The translations under genes and the position numbers were made by a program. A stretch of DNA of 64,000 nucleotides from Litoreibacter meonggei (lineage in GTDB: Bacteria > Pseudomonadota > Alphaproteobacteria > Rhodobacterales > Rhodobacteraceae): NCBI RefSeq assembly GCF_003663885.1, contig NZ_RCCE01000006.1, forward strand, positions 1 through 64,000, in the 5' to 3' direction. Of this stretch, positions 26,295 to 35,327 are shown one piece after another (position 1 is the stretch's first letter; the number at the start of each line of letters is the position of its first letter). Below the pieces are notes generated by a model that saw only the letters and a list, made by a program, of their open reading frames with translations, ran no database searches and was not told the origin of the DNA.

Positions 26295-26953
26295 CGCTGG
26301 ATAGCCTTCAGGCTCGGTGTGCGGCTGTAAATCTCGACATTCTTGGGGCGTTCCACCCCGAACCGGAGGACCTTGCCCCTGAGAATTGCGGCACGCTTGT
26401 TCTGCTTGGTCCGAAAGAGCCAAGCTTCTGGGACGTCTTCACGACAAGCCCCGAATGGCAGGACAACGCCGCCGATCCGATGGATCGCTGGTCGACGCGT
26501 GTCATCGCTGCACTGGCCCAACAAGTAGGTGCGATCCCGCTCTTTCCCTTTGGTGGCCCGCCTTACCAGCCGTTTTTCCGGTGGGCGCTGGCTTCCGGTC
26601 AAGCCTGGCAAAGCCCTGTCTCGCTGCTCATCCATGCTCAGGCCGGGTTAATGGTGTCTTATCGCGGCGCTTTGGCACTGCCGGACCGGTTGGAGTTACC
26701 CACCCAACCGCCGAAGCCATGCGACAGCTGCGTTAACAAGCCCTGCCTGACGGCTTGCCCCTCCCAAGCGCTTACGCACGCGGGATACGACGTTCCAAAA
26801 TGTCACGCATTCCTAGACACTGATGATGGCCAAGCGCATTTAACAAAAGGCTGCAACGTGCGCCGCGCTTGCCCGCTGTCACAAAGCTATGGCAGGGTGG
26901 AGGAACAGTCGGCGTATCACATGTCGATATTCCATAAGGGGGCCACTGCTTGA
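26291..26953 (+). CDS. ferredoxin-like [4Fe-4S] protein, QueG-like C-terminus
   Basis: I start at GTG 26291 because it forms a GTGA overlap with the previous stop; an ATG 30 bases upstream would overlap it by 34. The 220-residue protein ends in a cluster motif CDSCVNKPCLTACP and a further KGCNVRRACPL, which together hold enough Cys for one or two iron-sulfur clusters. The N-terminal 150 residues resemble the catalytic-side domain seen in QueG-type proteins but lack cobalamin motifs I can name. It likely acts in electron transfer. The next gene overlaps its stop as TTGA. Confidence 0.75.
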   Translation: MTLDSLQARCAAVNLDILGAFHPEPEDLAPENCGTLVLLGPKEPSFWDVFTTSPEWQDNAADPMDRWSTRVIAALAQQVGAIPLFPFGGPPYQPFFRWALASGQAWQSPVSLLIHAQAGLMVSYRGALALPDRLELPTQPPKPCDSCVNKPCLTACPSQALTHAGYDVPKCHAFLDTDDGQAHLTKGCNVRRACPLSQSYGRVEEQSAYHMSIFHKGATA

Positions 26954-27462
26954 AACTCATCCTCACCCGCCACGCCAAATCCAGCTGGGACGACCTTTCG
27001 CTGGACGATCATGACCGCCCCTTGAACGAAAGGGGCCAGTCAGCAGCGCAGCGGATGGGCAAATGGATCGAAAGCCGCCGCCACGTTCCGTCACAGGTTA
27101 TTTCCTCTGACGCATCCCGTGCCCGTGAGACCGCCGAACTGATGATTGATGCAATGGGTGGAACTCCGGGCCTGACGCTGGACGAGGGCCTTTACCACGC
27201 CTCCCCAGACACCGTGTTGGCGCGCATCCAGCGTGCGCCCCAGGGCGACTTGATGATCGTTGGCCACAACCCCGGTATCGCAGCGCTCGCAGCGCTGATC
27301 GTCGATGTCCGCCCAACGCATGAGCGCTTCGGCATCTATCCGACTACCGCCACTCTGATCATGGAGGTTCCTGTGGACGATTGGGCAGACCTAAAATACG
27401 GCATGGCGCGTGTTGTCCAGTTCATTGTTCCGCGGGAGTTGAAAGAACTCAACACCGCCTGA
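26950..27462 (+). CDS. sixA: SixA-type histidine phosphatase
   Basis: The 170-residue protein opens with the phosphohistidine phosphatase motif LTRHAKSSW, and has SSDASRARETAEL and a later VGHNPGI with the second catalytic His. In E. coli SixA dephosphorylates phosphohistidine domains. The gene starts at TTG 26950, overlapping the previous stop. It ends just before a terminator shared with the convergent bztD. Confidence 0.88.
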   Translation: MKLILTRHAKSSWDDLSLDDHDRPLNERGQSAAQRMGKWIESRRHVPSQVISSDASRARETAELMIDAMGGTPGLTLDEGLYHASPDTVLARIQRAPQGDLMIVGHNPGIAALAALIVDVRPTHERFGIYPTTATLIMEVPVDDWADLKYGMARVVQFIVPRELKELNTA

Positions 27463-27480
27463 ACTAGCCGGTTAGAACGA

Positions 27481-27511
27481 AAAAGGCCCCGAACATTGTC
27501 GGGGCCTTTTT
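27481..27511. terminator. bidirectional terminator between sixA and bztD
   Basis: AAAAGGCCCCG and CGGGGCCTTTT form a perfect 11-bp stem with T-runs on both strands, placed between the stops of convergent genes. Confidence 0.9.
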
Positions 27512-27528
27512 CATGTCTTGTGTGAAAA

Positions 27529-28296
27529 TTAGTGGCCGAGGATCTGGCTCAGGAACAACTGGGTCCGTTCGCTTTTCGGGTTGTTGAAGAACTCTTCCGG
27601 CTCGTTCTGCTCCACGATCTGGCCTGCATCCATGAAGATCACGCGGTTGGCAACCTGACGGGCAAAGCCCATCTCGTGCGTCACGCAAAGCATGGTCATG
27701 CCCTCTTCCGCCAGCTCGATCATAGTGTCGAGCACCTCTTTGATCATCTCGGGGTCAAGCGCCGATGTCGGCTCGTCGAACAGCATGATGCGCGGCTGCA
27801 TGCACAGCGAGCGGGCAATCGCCACGCGCTGCTGTTGACCACCCGAAAGCTGACCGGGATACTTGTCCGCCTGCTCGGGGATTTTCACCTTCTCAAGATA
27901 GTGCATCGCGATTTCTTCGGCTTCTTTCTTGGGCGTTTTGCGCACCCAGATCGGGGCCAGTGTACAGTTCTCCAGAATGGACAGATGCGGGAACAGGTTG
28001 AAGTGCTGGAAGCACATGCCCACCTCCGACCGGATCTTGTCGATGTTCTTGAGGTCCGATGACAGCACGGTCCCGTCGACAACGATCTTGCCCTTCTGGT
28101 GCTCTTCCAGCGCGTTGATGCAGCGGATCAGCGTCGACTTTCCCGAGCCCGAAGGTCCGCAAATCACGATCCGTTCGCCACGTTGCACCGTCAGGTCGAT
28201 GTCGCGCAGCACGTGGAAGGTGCCGTACCACTTGTTCATGTTGGTGATCTCGATCGCGACTTCGTCCGAGACCGTCATTTGAGATGTTTGAGCCAT
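27529..28296 (-). CDS. bztD: amino acid ABC transporter ATP-binding protein BztD
   Basis: The 255-residue ATPase has Walker [11 protein letters not shown]-loop QHFNLFPH, signature LSGGQQQR, Walker [13 protein letters not shown] and the switch His in VTHEMGFA. It powers uptake of glutamate, glutamine, aspartate and asparagine with BztABC. It is the last gene of the bzt unit, 13 bases after bztC. The assignment rests on the complete operon order. Confidence 0.95.
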   Translation of the reverse strand: MAQTSQMTVSDEVAIEITNMNKWYGTFHVLRDIDLTVQRGERIVICGPSGSGKSTLIRCINALEEHQKGKIVVDGTVLSSDLKNIDKIRSEVGMCFQHFNLFPHLSILENCTLAPIWVRKTPKKEAEEIAMHYLEKVKIPEQADKYPGQLSGGQQQRVAIARSLCMQPRIMLFDEPTSALDPEMIKEVLDTMIELAEEGMTMLCVTHEMGFARQVANRVIFMDAGQIVEQNEPEEFFNNPKSERTQLFLSQILGH

Positions 28297-28309
28297 AGTT
28301 CAGGTCTCC

Positions 28310-29866
28310 TTAATGGTGGCTGGTGTTGAGCTGACGCTCAAGCCACTGGGAATATTGCGAGATCGAGTAGCAGACGACGAAGAAGAGAAGCGCGCCAAAG
28401 CCGTACACTTCCCAGTAGACGCTAGTCCACTCGGTCGAGTTCTGGATGGGGCCACGGATCATTCCGACAAGGTCGAACATCGAAATGATCGACACCAGCG
28501 TGGTGTCCTTGAACAGCCCCACCGCGACGTTCACGATGCCCGGGATCGAGATCTTCAGCGCCTGTGGCAGGATGATCAGGCGCGTTGCCTGCCCGTAGTC
28601 CAGCCCAAGACTGTCTGCGGCCTCATACTGACCCTTTGGCAGGGCAGCGAGGCCGCCTCGGATCACCTCGGCGATATAGGCCGCCGAGAACATGGTGATC
28701 ATGATGATCACCCGCAGGATCAAATCGAAGTTGGAACTTGGTGGCAGGAAGTACGCCAGCATCACGTTCGCCACGAACAGCAAGGTAATCAGCGGCACAC
28801 CGCGAATGAACTCGATGAACACCACGCACACGCCTTTAATCAGCGGCATAGGTGACTGGCGGCCAAGGGCGAGCAAGATGCCCAGCGGGATCGAGAGCGA
28901 CACACAGATCGTACCCAACAACATGTTGAGCATGAAGCCCCCCATGTCACGCGACGCGACAGCTTGCAGCTCGATCGGGATCACGGCATTCAGCGCCATC
29001 CAGATCGGGCCCAGCAAGTAAACAAACGCCAGATACCCGAACAGGAGTGACGCCACGATCGACACCAGACCACCATCCTCATAGCTGTTGTAGATGGCGT
29101 AGCCGACAAAGATGCCCATTGGAACGCAGAACACGAAGGCGAAAATCGCCATGATCCAGAACACGCCATAGGCAATCCCCGAGATCAGTCCTTCGGTGCC
29201 GACGGAGTTGGCGATAAACACCAACTCTTGCGCACCGATATACAAAAGATACGCGAGGCCCGCCCCGCAGATCACTCCTATAACCGCGGAAACGATCTTA
29301 CGAATATCCACTGAAATCTGTGAAGAAATCAAACGAAAGACCAGCATTGTCGCGATAATCAGCCCCAAAATGGCAACCGGCAACCAAAGCGAGCCGCCCC
29401 AGATTAGCCAGAAAGCCAAGAAGGGATAAAGCGCCGTAAAGAACAGCATCTTGCGCGGCAAGTTGGCGAACAACGCAGGTGCTACGGCCACGACCAATAG
29501 CAGGAAGGATACCAAAATACGCCAGTAGCCATCAGGTGGATACTTGAAGCCGAAGACCAAGTGGTCCCAGCGATCAACCAGCACCGCGAAACAGGCACCC
29601 GTTTGTTTACCGGCTTCACGCAAGATGTCGATGCATTCCTTCCGGCTGGCAGCCTCCCAAACGCCGTTGTAGAACCACGGGAAGACGAAAACCGCAAACC
29701 GCGCCACGACATAGAACGCTATCAGGGTCAGGACCGTATTAAAGACGCCAGAGAACAGGTTCTCTCGCACCCACTTAATCACACCGGCCTCGGTGACAGG
29801 TGGGGCCGATGGTGGAATTTGCGTTTCTCGAACGAAGGCGACGGTTTGAGCGTGGGTGTCAGACAT
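28310..29866 (-). CDS. bztC: amino acid ABC transporter permease BztC
   Basis: The 518-residue inner-membrane protein has an N-terminal set of membrane segments around a periplasmic loop with two Cys (near 78 and 91, as in AapM/BztC), a middle group of additional segments and a C-terminal permease domain with the EAA loop (YEAADSLGL then ILPQALKISIPG). This is longer than most BztC because of the extra central membrane segments. It pairs with BztB. The start lies one base from the bztB stop. Confidence 0.93.
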   Translation of the reverse strand: MSDTHAQTVAFVRETQIPPSAPPVTEAGVIKWVRENLFSGVFNTVLTLIAFYVVARFAVFVFPWFYNGVWEAASRKECIDILREAGKQTGACFAVLVDRWDHLVFGFKYPPDGYWRILVSFLLLVVAVAPALFANLPRKMLFFTALYPFLAFWLIWGGSLWLPVAILGLIIATMLVFRLISSQISVDIRKIVSAVIGVICGAGLAYLLYIGAQELVFIANSVGTEGLISGIAYGVFWIMAIFAFVFCVPMGIFVGYAIYNSYEDGGLVSIVASLLFGYLAFVYLLGPIWMALNAVIPIELQAVASRDMGGFMLNMLLGTICVSLSIPLGILLALGRQSPMPLIKGVCVVFIEFIRGVPLITLLFVANVMLAYFLPPSSNFDLILRVIIMITMFSAAYIAEVIRGGLAALPKGQYEAADSLGLDYGQATRLIILPQALKISIPGIVNVAVGLFKDTTLVSIISMFDLVGMIRGPIQNSTEWTSVYWEVYGFGALLFFVVCYSISQYSQWLERQLNTSHH

Positions 29867-29867
29867 A

Positions 29868-31085
29868 TCAGCGCTCCTTCAGTTTCATAGTGTTGTTGTA
29901 GATGTTCATGATGAACGAGATCGACAACGAGATGATGAGATAGAACAACATCAGCAACAGCACCGACTCGATGGCGCGACCGGTTTGCAGCAAGGTGATG
30001 CCACCCAGCGTGCCCGTCAGATCCATGTAGCCCACCGCAATGGCGAGCGAGGAGTTCTTGGTGATGTTGAGATATTGCGAAATCAACGGTGGAATGATGA
30101 CGCGCAGGGCTTGTGGCAGAACCACCAGGTTCATGATCCGGCCCGGACGAAGTCCTAGCGCCCCTGCAGCTTCGGTTTGGCCTTTGGATACCGCAAGGAT
30201 GCCCGCGCGCACGTTCTCGGCGATGAAAGCCCCCGTGTAGATCGACAGTGCGAACCACAGGGCGATCAAGGAGCCCAATATGGTGATGCCGCCTCGGAAG
30301 TTGAACCCTTTCAAGGCCGGATATTCCAGCGAGACAGGCGTGCCCAGAACAAGCTGCGCCAGGATCACCGGAATGAAGAATAATGCCAGTGATGGCCAGA
30401 AGGTCGGGATCAGCCTGCCGTGGTCAAACAACTGTTTGCGCGCATAACGACGGAACAGGAATATGCCGATAATCGAGGCGATAAAGACCCCGACCACCAG
30501 CAACGACCCCGCACCCCAAATCGGTTTGGGCAAGTAGACACCTCGGTTGGTGACTGCAATGGAATCGAAAAGCCACATGGAGGCAGTTGGTTCGTCCCCA
30601 CGGAAGGCATTCGGAGCCGGTGCGGCATTGATCATGATCGAGAAAATGATCAGGATCCAGATCAGCACTGGCACGTTGCGGAAAATCTCGACGTAGAACG
30701 CCATGATCTTGCGCACCAACCAGTTCGGCGACAAGCGCAGCACGCCCGCTATAACCCCGATGATGGTCGCTGTGATACACCCCAGAAACGCAACAATTAG
30801 CGTATTCAGCAGTCCGACCATCGCGGCGCGACCGTGGGTGTCTTGGCTGTCATAGGAAATCGGGCGCTGGTTGATATCGTATCCGGCCTGCGCGCCGAGG
30901 AAGTCATAAGAGATGTTCAAACCGGCTTCCGCCAGATTGCGCACAAGGTTGCCGCCAATGAAGGCCATGGTGGCGATAATGGCCACGAGCGCGATGAACT
31001 GAAAAGTAAGAGAGCGGTAGCGCGTGTCGTTCAACAGCATCGAAAGCCGGAACGACTCCTTGTGGGGGTCGGCTAATGTCGTCAT
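29868..31085 (-). CDS. bztB: amino acid ABC transporter permease BztB
   Basis: Start chosen at ATG 31085 (MTTLADPHKESF); the frame is open 12 codons further. The 405-residue permease has about eight membrane segments and the EAA loop TEAAGALGLRPG followed by VLPQALRVIIPP. With BztC it forms the channel for acidic and amide amino acids. A strong hairpin separates it from bztA. Confidence 0.94.
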   Translation of the reverse strand: MTTLADPHKESFRLSMLLNDTRYRSLTFQFIALVAIIATMAFIGGNLVRNLAEAGLNISYDFLGAQAGYDINQRPISYDSQDTHGRAAMVGLLNTLIVAFLGCITATIIGVIAGVLRLSPNWLVRKIMAFYVEIFRNVPVLIWILIIFSIMINAAPAPNAFRGDEPTASMWLFDSIAVTNRGVYLPKPIWGAGSLLVVGVFIASIIGIFLFRRYARKQLFDHGRLIPTFWPSLALFFIPVILAQLVLGTPVSLEYPALKGFNFRGGITILGSLIALWFALSIYTGAFIAENVRAGILAVSKGQTEAAGALGLRPGRIMNLVVLPQALRVIIPPLISQYLNITKNSSLAIAVGYMDLTGTLGGITLLQTGRAIESVLLLMLFYLIISLSISFIMNIYNNTMKLKER

Positions 31086-31186
31086 CTGGGACGTTCCCTG
31101 TTCTGGCCGGTGCTTTAACAATGCACGTCATTTGCGCGTGCGGCGCTACCAGCTCTTTTGTGGAGTGTCTTTAGGTCAGATAGGAA

Positions 31187-31211
31187 AAGGGCGCGGATTG
31201 ACCGCGCCCTT
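31187..31211 (-). terminator. intercistronic hairpin between bztA and bztB
   Basis: AAGGGCGCGG and CCGCGCCCTT form a perfect 10-bp stem around a 5-base loop, followed on the minus strand by TTTTCC. It probably acts as partial terminator or as a 3' stabiliser so that the binding protein is made in excess over the permeases. Confidence 0.7.
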
Positions 31212-31222
31212 CCCTTAAGTTC

Positions 31223-32239
31223 CTACCGGAACGGTGGCGAGTAGATCAGGCCGCCGTCGGTCCATTGAGCGTTCAAGCCACGGGCCAGACCGATTGGGGT
31301 CGCAGCGCCGATGTTTTGCTCGAAGATTTCGCCGTAGTTACCAGCAACACCCAACGCAGCTTTCGCCCATCCAGCGTCCAGACCCAACATGGAGCCCAGT
31401 TCGCCTTCGGTGCCCAACAAACGGTTGATTTCCGGGTTGTCAGTGCCAGCAGACAGCTCTTCGAGGTTCACGGAAGTCACACCCAGCTCTTCAGCTGTGA
31501 TCAGTGCGTTCAGTGTCCAACGTGCGATGTCAGCCCATTCGTTGTCGCCATGACGTACCAGCGGGCCAAGCGGCTCTTTGGATACGATTTCTGGCAGCAG
31601 AACGTGCGCCGATGGATCTTCGAAATTCGCACGCTGAGCAGCCAAAGCGGATGCGTCAGTCGTGTAAACGTCACAAGCGCCAGCGATGTACTGCTGAACA
31701 GCTTCGGCGCCGGTTTCGATTGGAACTGGCTCATAAGAGATGCTGTTCGCGCGGAAGAAATCCGCCAGGTTCAGCTCGGTAGTGGTGCCGGTCTGGATAC
31801 AAACAGTCGCGCCGTCCAAGTCTTTTGCGGATGCAACGCCCAGCTCTTTTGGAACCATGAAGCCTTGGCCGTCATAGTAGTTAACGCCAGTGAATTCGAA
31901 CTTCAGATCAACGTCACGGGAGAAAGTCCAAGTGGTGTTGCGAGCCAGAAGATCGATCTCGCCGGAAGCCAGCGCGGTGAAGCGCGTCTTACCAGTTGTT
32001 GGAACGAATTCCACTGCGTTGCCGTCACCCAGCACGGCAGCCGCAACAGCGCGGCACACAGCCACGTCGAACCCTTGCCATACGCCGCTAGCGTCTGGCT
32101 CCGCGAAGCCGGGCACGCCTGTGGTCACGCCACAGTTCAGTTTGCCGCGTGCTTTAACTTCGTCAAGCGTGGCTGCCGATGCGCCGCCAGCAATGATGCC
32201 GGCAACGGTCAGGGCGCCAAGAAAAACGGATTTTTTCAT
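31223..32239 (-). CDS. bztA: periplasmic glutamate/glutamine/aspartate/asparagine-binding protein BztA
   Basis: ATG 32239 gives a typical signal peptide (MKKSVFLGAL to cleavage after ASA, residue 22); the open frame upstream is not used. The 338-residue product is a family-3 solute-binding protein: KLNCGVTTGVPGF, DVAVCRAVAAAV, LLARNTTWT and VPLVRHGD-like GPLVRHGDNEW. It delivers amino acids to BztBC. A ribosome site AGGAAGAGG precedes it, and a weak TTAACC-16-TATTAC promoter match lies at 32373-32400. Confidence 0.95.
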   Translation of the reverse strand: MKKSVFLGALTVAGIIAGGASAATLDEVKARGKLNCGVTTGVPGFAEPDASGVWQGFDVAVCRAVAAAVLGDGNAVEFVPTTGKTRFTALASGEIDLLARNTTWTFSRDVDLKFEFTGVNYYDGQGFMVPKELGVASAKDLDGATVCIQTGTTTELNLADFFRANSISYEPVPIETGAEAVQQYIAGACDVYTTDASALAAQRANFEDPSAHVLLPEIVSKEPLGPLVRHGDNEWADIARWTLNALITAEELGVTSVNLEELSAGTDNPEINRLLGTEGELGSMLGLDAGWAKAALGVAGNYGEIFEQNIGAATPIGLARGLNAQWTDGGLIYSPPFR

Positions 32240-32458
32240 GTTAACCTCTTCCTGATGGTCCACCCCTTTGCGGGATGGTTTTTCCGGCCGAGTGAAGGCC
32301 GGGAGCGATACTAAGGGAGGTTTCTCCCCTCGATGAGCCTGAATAAGGCCAAATCGACACTGAAACGTCAAGGTAATACGCCAGATTGACCCTTGGTTAA
32401 GCACTGCTTTTTCCTAAGAAAACAGCGTGCTTTTTCAAAAAACCACGCAAAGCATTAC

Positions 32459-32482
32459 GATAAGGGCCAAATCGGCCCTATC
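32459..32482 (-). terminator. hairpin after the ATP12 gene
   Basis: GATAGGGCC and GGCCCTTATC pair almost fully around a short loop, starting directly at the ATP12 stop. There is no T-run, so strength is doubtful. Confidence 0.5.
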
Positions 32483-33190
32483 TTAGGCGCATAACCGATA
32501 GAAAGCCTCGGCGCGCAACAAATCACGCTTTTTCAGTGCTGCCTGCGCCTCGGCCTCGTCATCGACGCCCCATTGCGCGATTTGCCACTGTTCATCGATT
32601 CGGCTCAAATCCCATGCTTGCCCCGAATCCAGCCTGCCACGAGTGATCGCCAACCCAAGAACAAGCGAGCCGGTGATCGCCACCAAATCGTGAAATGCAG
32701 TCAGGCGAAACGCGTCGAAATCTGCCACGTGCCCATGCAAAGCCGCCAGCGTTTTGGGATCCTGTGGTTTGTGCATAATACCTATGCGCAATTTCAACGG
32801 CGCACCCAATTCGGTGGCCGACCAATCGACCAACGGATCCCATCCAGCCGCCTGCTGCGCCACCAATCTTTCGGGACTTTCCGCGCGGTAGCACACCAGA
32901 TCGCTGTCGCCATAGGCCGCCAGCATGTCGACCACTTCCGCATGCTGCGTCGCCACCTTATCAAGCGCCGTGTTCGCCGCGCGGGTCACAGGCATCGACA
33001 ACGGATCAATCTTCTCATCCTGCGCGTCCCATTCGGCGCGCATCGCCTCCGCCATCGCTTGCGTCGGCACGACGACTGGTGTCTTGAGCGGCGTGCGGAC
33101 CGGACGCCCATCCAGATGCACGGCATAGCCCCCGTCAACTTTGTCGGCAGTCGCAGTTTTCCAAAAGCGTTTCGCGGTCCAGTCGCTCAT
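32483..33190 (-). CDS. ATP12-type F1-ATPase assembly chaperone
   Basis: The 235-residue protein matches the alphaproteobacterial ATP12 family: an opening KRFWKTA, YAVHLDGRPVRTPLKTP (split here by short variations), AEWDAQDEKIDPLSMPVTRAANTALD and CYRAESPERLVAQQ. In mitochondria ATP12 binds the F1 alpha subunit before assembly. Its start overlaps the stop of the HAD gene (ATGA), and it is last in a unit with the HAD and pseudouridine synthase genes. Confidence 0.92.
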   Translation of the reverse strand: MSDWTAKRFWKTATADKVDGGYAVHLDGRPVRTPLKTPVVVPTQAMAEAMRAEWDAQDEKIDPLSMPVTRAANTALDKVATQHAEVVDMLAAYGDSDLVCYRAESPERLVAQQAAGWDPLVDWSATELGAPLKLRIGIMHKPQDPKTLAALHGHVADFDAFRLTAFHDLVAITGSLVLGLAITRGRLDSGQAWDLSRIDEQWQIAQWGVDDEAEAQAALKKRDLLRAEAFYRLCA

Positions 33191-33870
33191 CGCGCCTCAC
33201 TCCAAATTTCGGTTAAGGCGGCATCCAAATCCGCGTAATCGTCAATTAGCGCCCTTGCGCGTGGGCGAAGTGTTTCGGGCGTGTGATAGCCCCAACTGAC
33301 TCCGACCGAGGCCATCGACGCATTCGCCGCCATGTCCATATCGTAACTTGTGTCGCCAATCATCACCGCATGCGCGGCCTCGACCCCTGCGTCATACATG
33401 CAGCGCTCCAACATCGACGGGTGCGGCTTCGACGGATGGTCATCCGCCACCTGCGTCGTCACGAAAAAGCGGCGCAGGTCATGCGCATCCAACAGGTGGT
33501 CCAAGCCTCGCCGCGACTTGCCAGTGGCGATCCCCAGCAGCACATTGTCCTGTGCATGCAGTCGCTCGATCGCCTCCAAAGCACCGGGGTAAAGCGGGCT
33601 TGTCTCGGTGCTGTCACGCAGCTTGCGCGAAGTCATGAACGACGTCTTGTACCCCTCCACCAACGCATCGCCATGAGTGGGGTAAAGGGCAGGTGAAAGC
33701 TTCTCGAACGCCGCGTGCAACGACAAGCCGACAATGCCCAGAATATCCGCCCGCGACGGCACCGCTTCGCCAATAGCCTCGAACGTCGTGGTCATGGCCG
33801 AGACGATGTCGTCCTGACTATCCACCAACGTCCCGTCGACATCGAAGACAACCAGCTTCAGCTCTGCCAT
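33187..33870 (-). CDS. HAD-family phosphatase, phosphoglycolate phosphatase-like
   Basis: The 227-residue protein has motif I DVDGTLVDS with Asp10 (nucleophile) and Asp12, a helical cap domain, motif II in GIATGKSRRG, Lys in motif III and GDTSYDMDMAANA as motif IV. The small-molecule substrate is uncertain; phosphoglycolate is one option. It overlaps the upstream pseudouridine synthase gene by 13 bases and the ATP12 gene by four. Confidence 0.88.
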   Translation of the reverse strand: MAELKLVVFDVDGTLVDSQDDIVSAMTTTFEAIGEAVPSRADILGIVGLSLHAAFEKLSPALYPTHGDALVEGYKTSFMTSRKLRDSTETSPLYPGALEAIERLHAQDNVLLGIATGKSRRGLDHLLDAHDLRRFFVTTQVADDHPSKPHPSMLERCMYDAGVEAAHAVMIGDTSYDMDMAANASMASVGVSWGYHTPETLRPRARALIDDYADLDAALTEIWSEAR

Positions 33871-34916
33871 TGCTCATCCGCGTCAAACGGGTCGTTGGGC
33901 ACGTCCCGCTCGTGCCATCCAAGGAAATCCCACGACCGCTGCATATGCTCTGACAACTCCGCCTCGATGCGGAGCATCTTGCCCGTCACCGGATGCTCAA
34001 ACTCCAAAGACCGCGCGTGCAGATGCAGCTTCTTGCTGATCTCGTCGCCCAGCTGAGAGCCCCAGCCGTCGCCCATGTTCTCCTGACCTGAGCCGCCATA
34101 TTTGCCGTCGCCCACAATCGGATGCCCCATCTCGGCCATATGCGCCCGCAACTGGTGGGTGCGGCCGGTGATCGGCACCAAGGCCATCCAAGCCGCCCGC
34201 TGCCCAAGAAAACACAGCGTCGCGTAATCCGTTTGCGCCCGCTTGGCACCGGGAGTGTTGGCCACTTCGCGCGGGTGGACGCAGTGCATCTTCTCGCCCT
34301 CGCCGCCCTTGCCATGGCCCGGAGCCTTTACCAGCCCGTATTTGATCGTCCCGATCTTCGGATAAGGCACGCCCGCAACCATCGCCCAGTAAATCTTGCG
34401 CGTACCGTGATGCCGGAACGCCGCAGTCAGCGCCGTCGCCATTGCAGGCGTCCGAGCCAGAACCAGCACGCCGGATGTGTCCTTGTCCAAGCGGTGCACC
34501 AGCTTCGGCGTATCATGGCGATCAAAGCTCAGCGCCGCCGCCATGCCGTCCACATGCCGCGTGGTTTTCGAGCCACCCTGCACCGCCAACCCAGCAGGCT
34601 TGTTCAGCGCGATGATGTGGTCATCCTTGTAGATAACGCAGCCGCGGATCATCTCCGCATCTGCTTTGGACACATGCGGCATCCGCGTTTGCGCCTCCAT
34701 GTCTTCCTCGGTAGGCAGTGGCGGAATACGTACTTCCTGTCCCGGCCCCACACGGGTGTTCGATTTCACCCGTCCGCCATCGACGCGGATTTCGCCCTTG
34801 CGGCACATCTTCTCGATGCGGCCCTGCGGCACATGCGGGAATTGCTTGCGGAACCAGCGGTCCAGCCGCTGCTCTGCCTCGTCGGGGCCAACTCTAAGGG
34901 TCTGAACCTTGCTCAT
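33858..34916 (-). CDS. rluC: RluC-type 23S rRNA pseudouridine synthase
   Basis: The 352-residue enzyme has an N-terminal S4 domain (about 15-65, EQRLDRWFRKQF) and a catalytic domain with HRLDKDTSGVLV, where Asp144 is the nucleophile, and ITGRTHQLRAHM. It converts uridines of 23S rRNA to pseudouridine; RluC rather than RluD is chosen on the S4 pattern and gene context with crcB, HAD and ATP12, which is common in this group. The start overlaps the crcB stop by four bases. Confidence 0.88.
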   Translation of the reverse strand: MSKVQTLRVGPDEAEQRLDRWFRKQFPHVPQGRIEKMCRKGEIRVDGGRVKSNTRVGPGQEVRIPPLPTEEDMEAQTRMPHVSKADAEMIRGCVIYKDDHIIALNKPAGLAVQGGSKTTRHVDGMAAALSFDRHDTPKLVHRLDKDTSGVLVLARTPAMATALTAAFRHHGTRKIYWAMVAGVPYPKIGTIKYGLVKAPGHGKGGEGEKMHCVHPREVANTPGAKRAQTDYATLCFLGQRAAWMALVPITGRTHQLRAHMAEMGHPIVGDGKYGGSGQENMGDGWGSQLGDEISKKLHLHARSLEFEHPVTGKMLRIEAELSEHMQRSWDFLGWHERDVPNDPFDADEQWQS

Positions 34917-35290
34917 GCGAATAGTCCTCTGGCGATCATCACGCCTGCGATCAGTCCGGCGATGGACAGGATTACGGAAGCCAGCACGTATAGACCGGCA
35001 GCGCCCGTCTGGCCACGCTCAAATAGGGTATATGCCTCTAGGGAAAAGGCTGAAAACGTGGTGAAGCCGCCCAAGATGCCCGTCATCACAAAGGGGCTGA
35101 GATGCGTGTTCGACGTCTTGGCCGCGAATACCACGAATACGCCCATGGCAAAGCTGCCAACGATGTTCACCGACAGTACGCCCAGCGGAAACCCCGGCGC
35201 AGTCAGCTTGAAGATGCCAACGCCCGCGAGGAACCGCAACGCGGCCCCGATGGCCCCGCCAAGGGCAACCTGAAGAGTGGTATAAAACAT
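34913..35290 (-). CDS. crcB: fluoride ion channel FluC/CrcB
   Basis: The 125-residue protein has four membrane segments and the channel motifs GGAIGAALR, NIVGSF and GGFTTFSAFS with the paired aromatic (F-box) residues that line the fluoride path. Dual-topology dimers export fluoride. No fluoride riboswitch is visible upstream. It overlaps rluC by four bases. Confidence 0.95.
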   Translation of the reverse strand: MFYTTLQVALGGAIGAALRFLAGVGIFKLTAPGFPLGVLSVNIVGSFAMGVFVVFAAKTSNTHLSPFVMTGILGGFTTFSAFSLEAYTLFERGQTGAAGLYVLASVILSIAGLIAGVMIARGLFA

Positions 35291-35327
35291 GCGCGTTCTC
35301 TCTGCCCTGCGCGGCGCAGAGTCAAGT

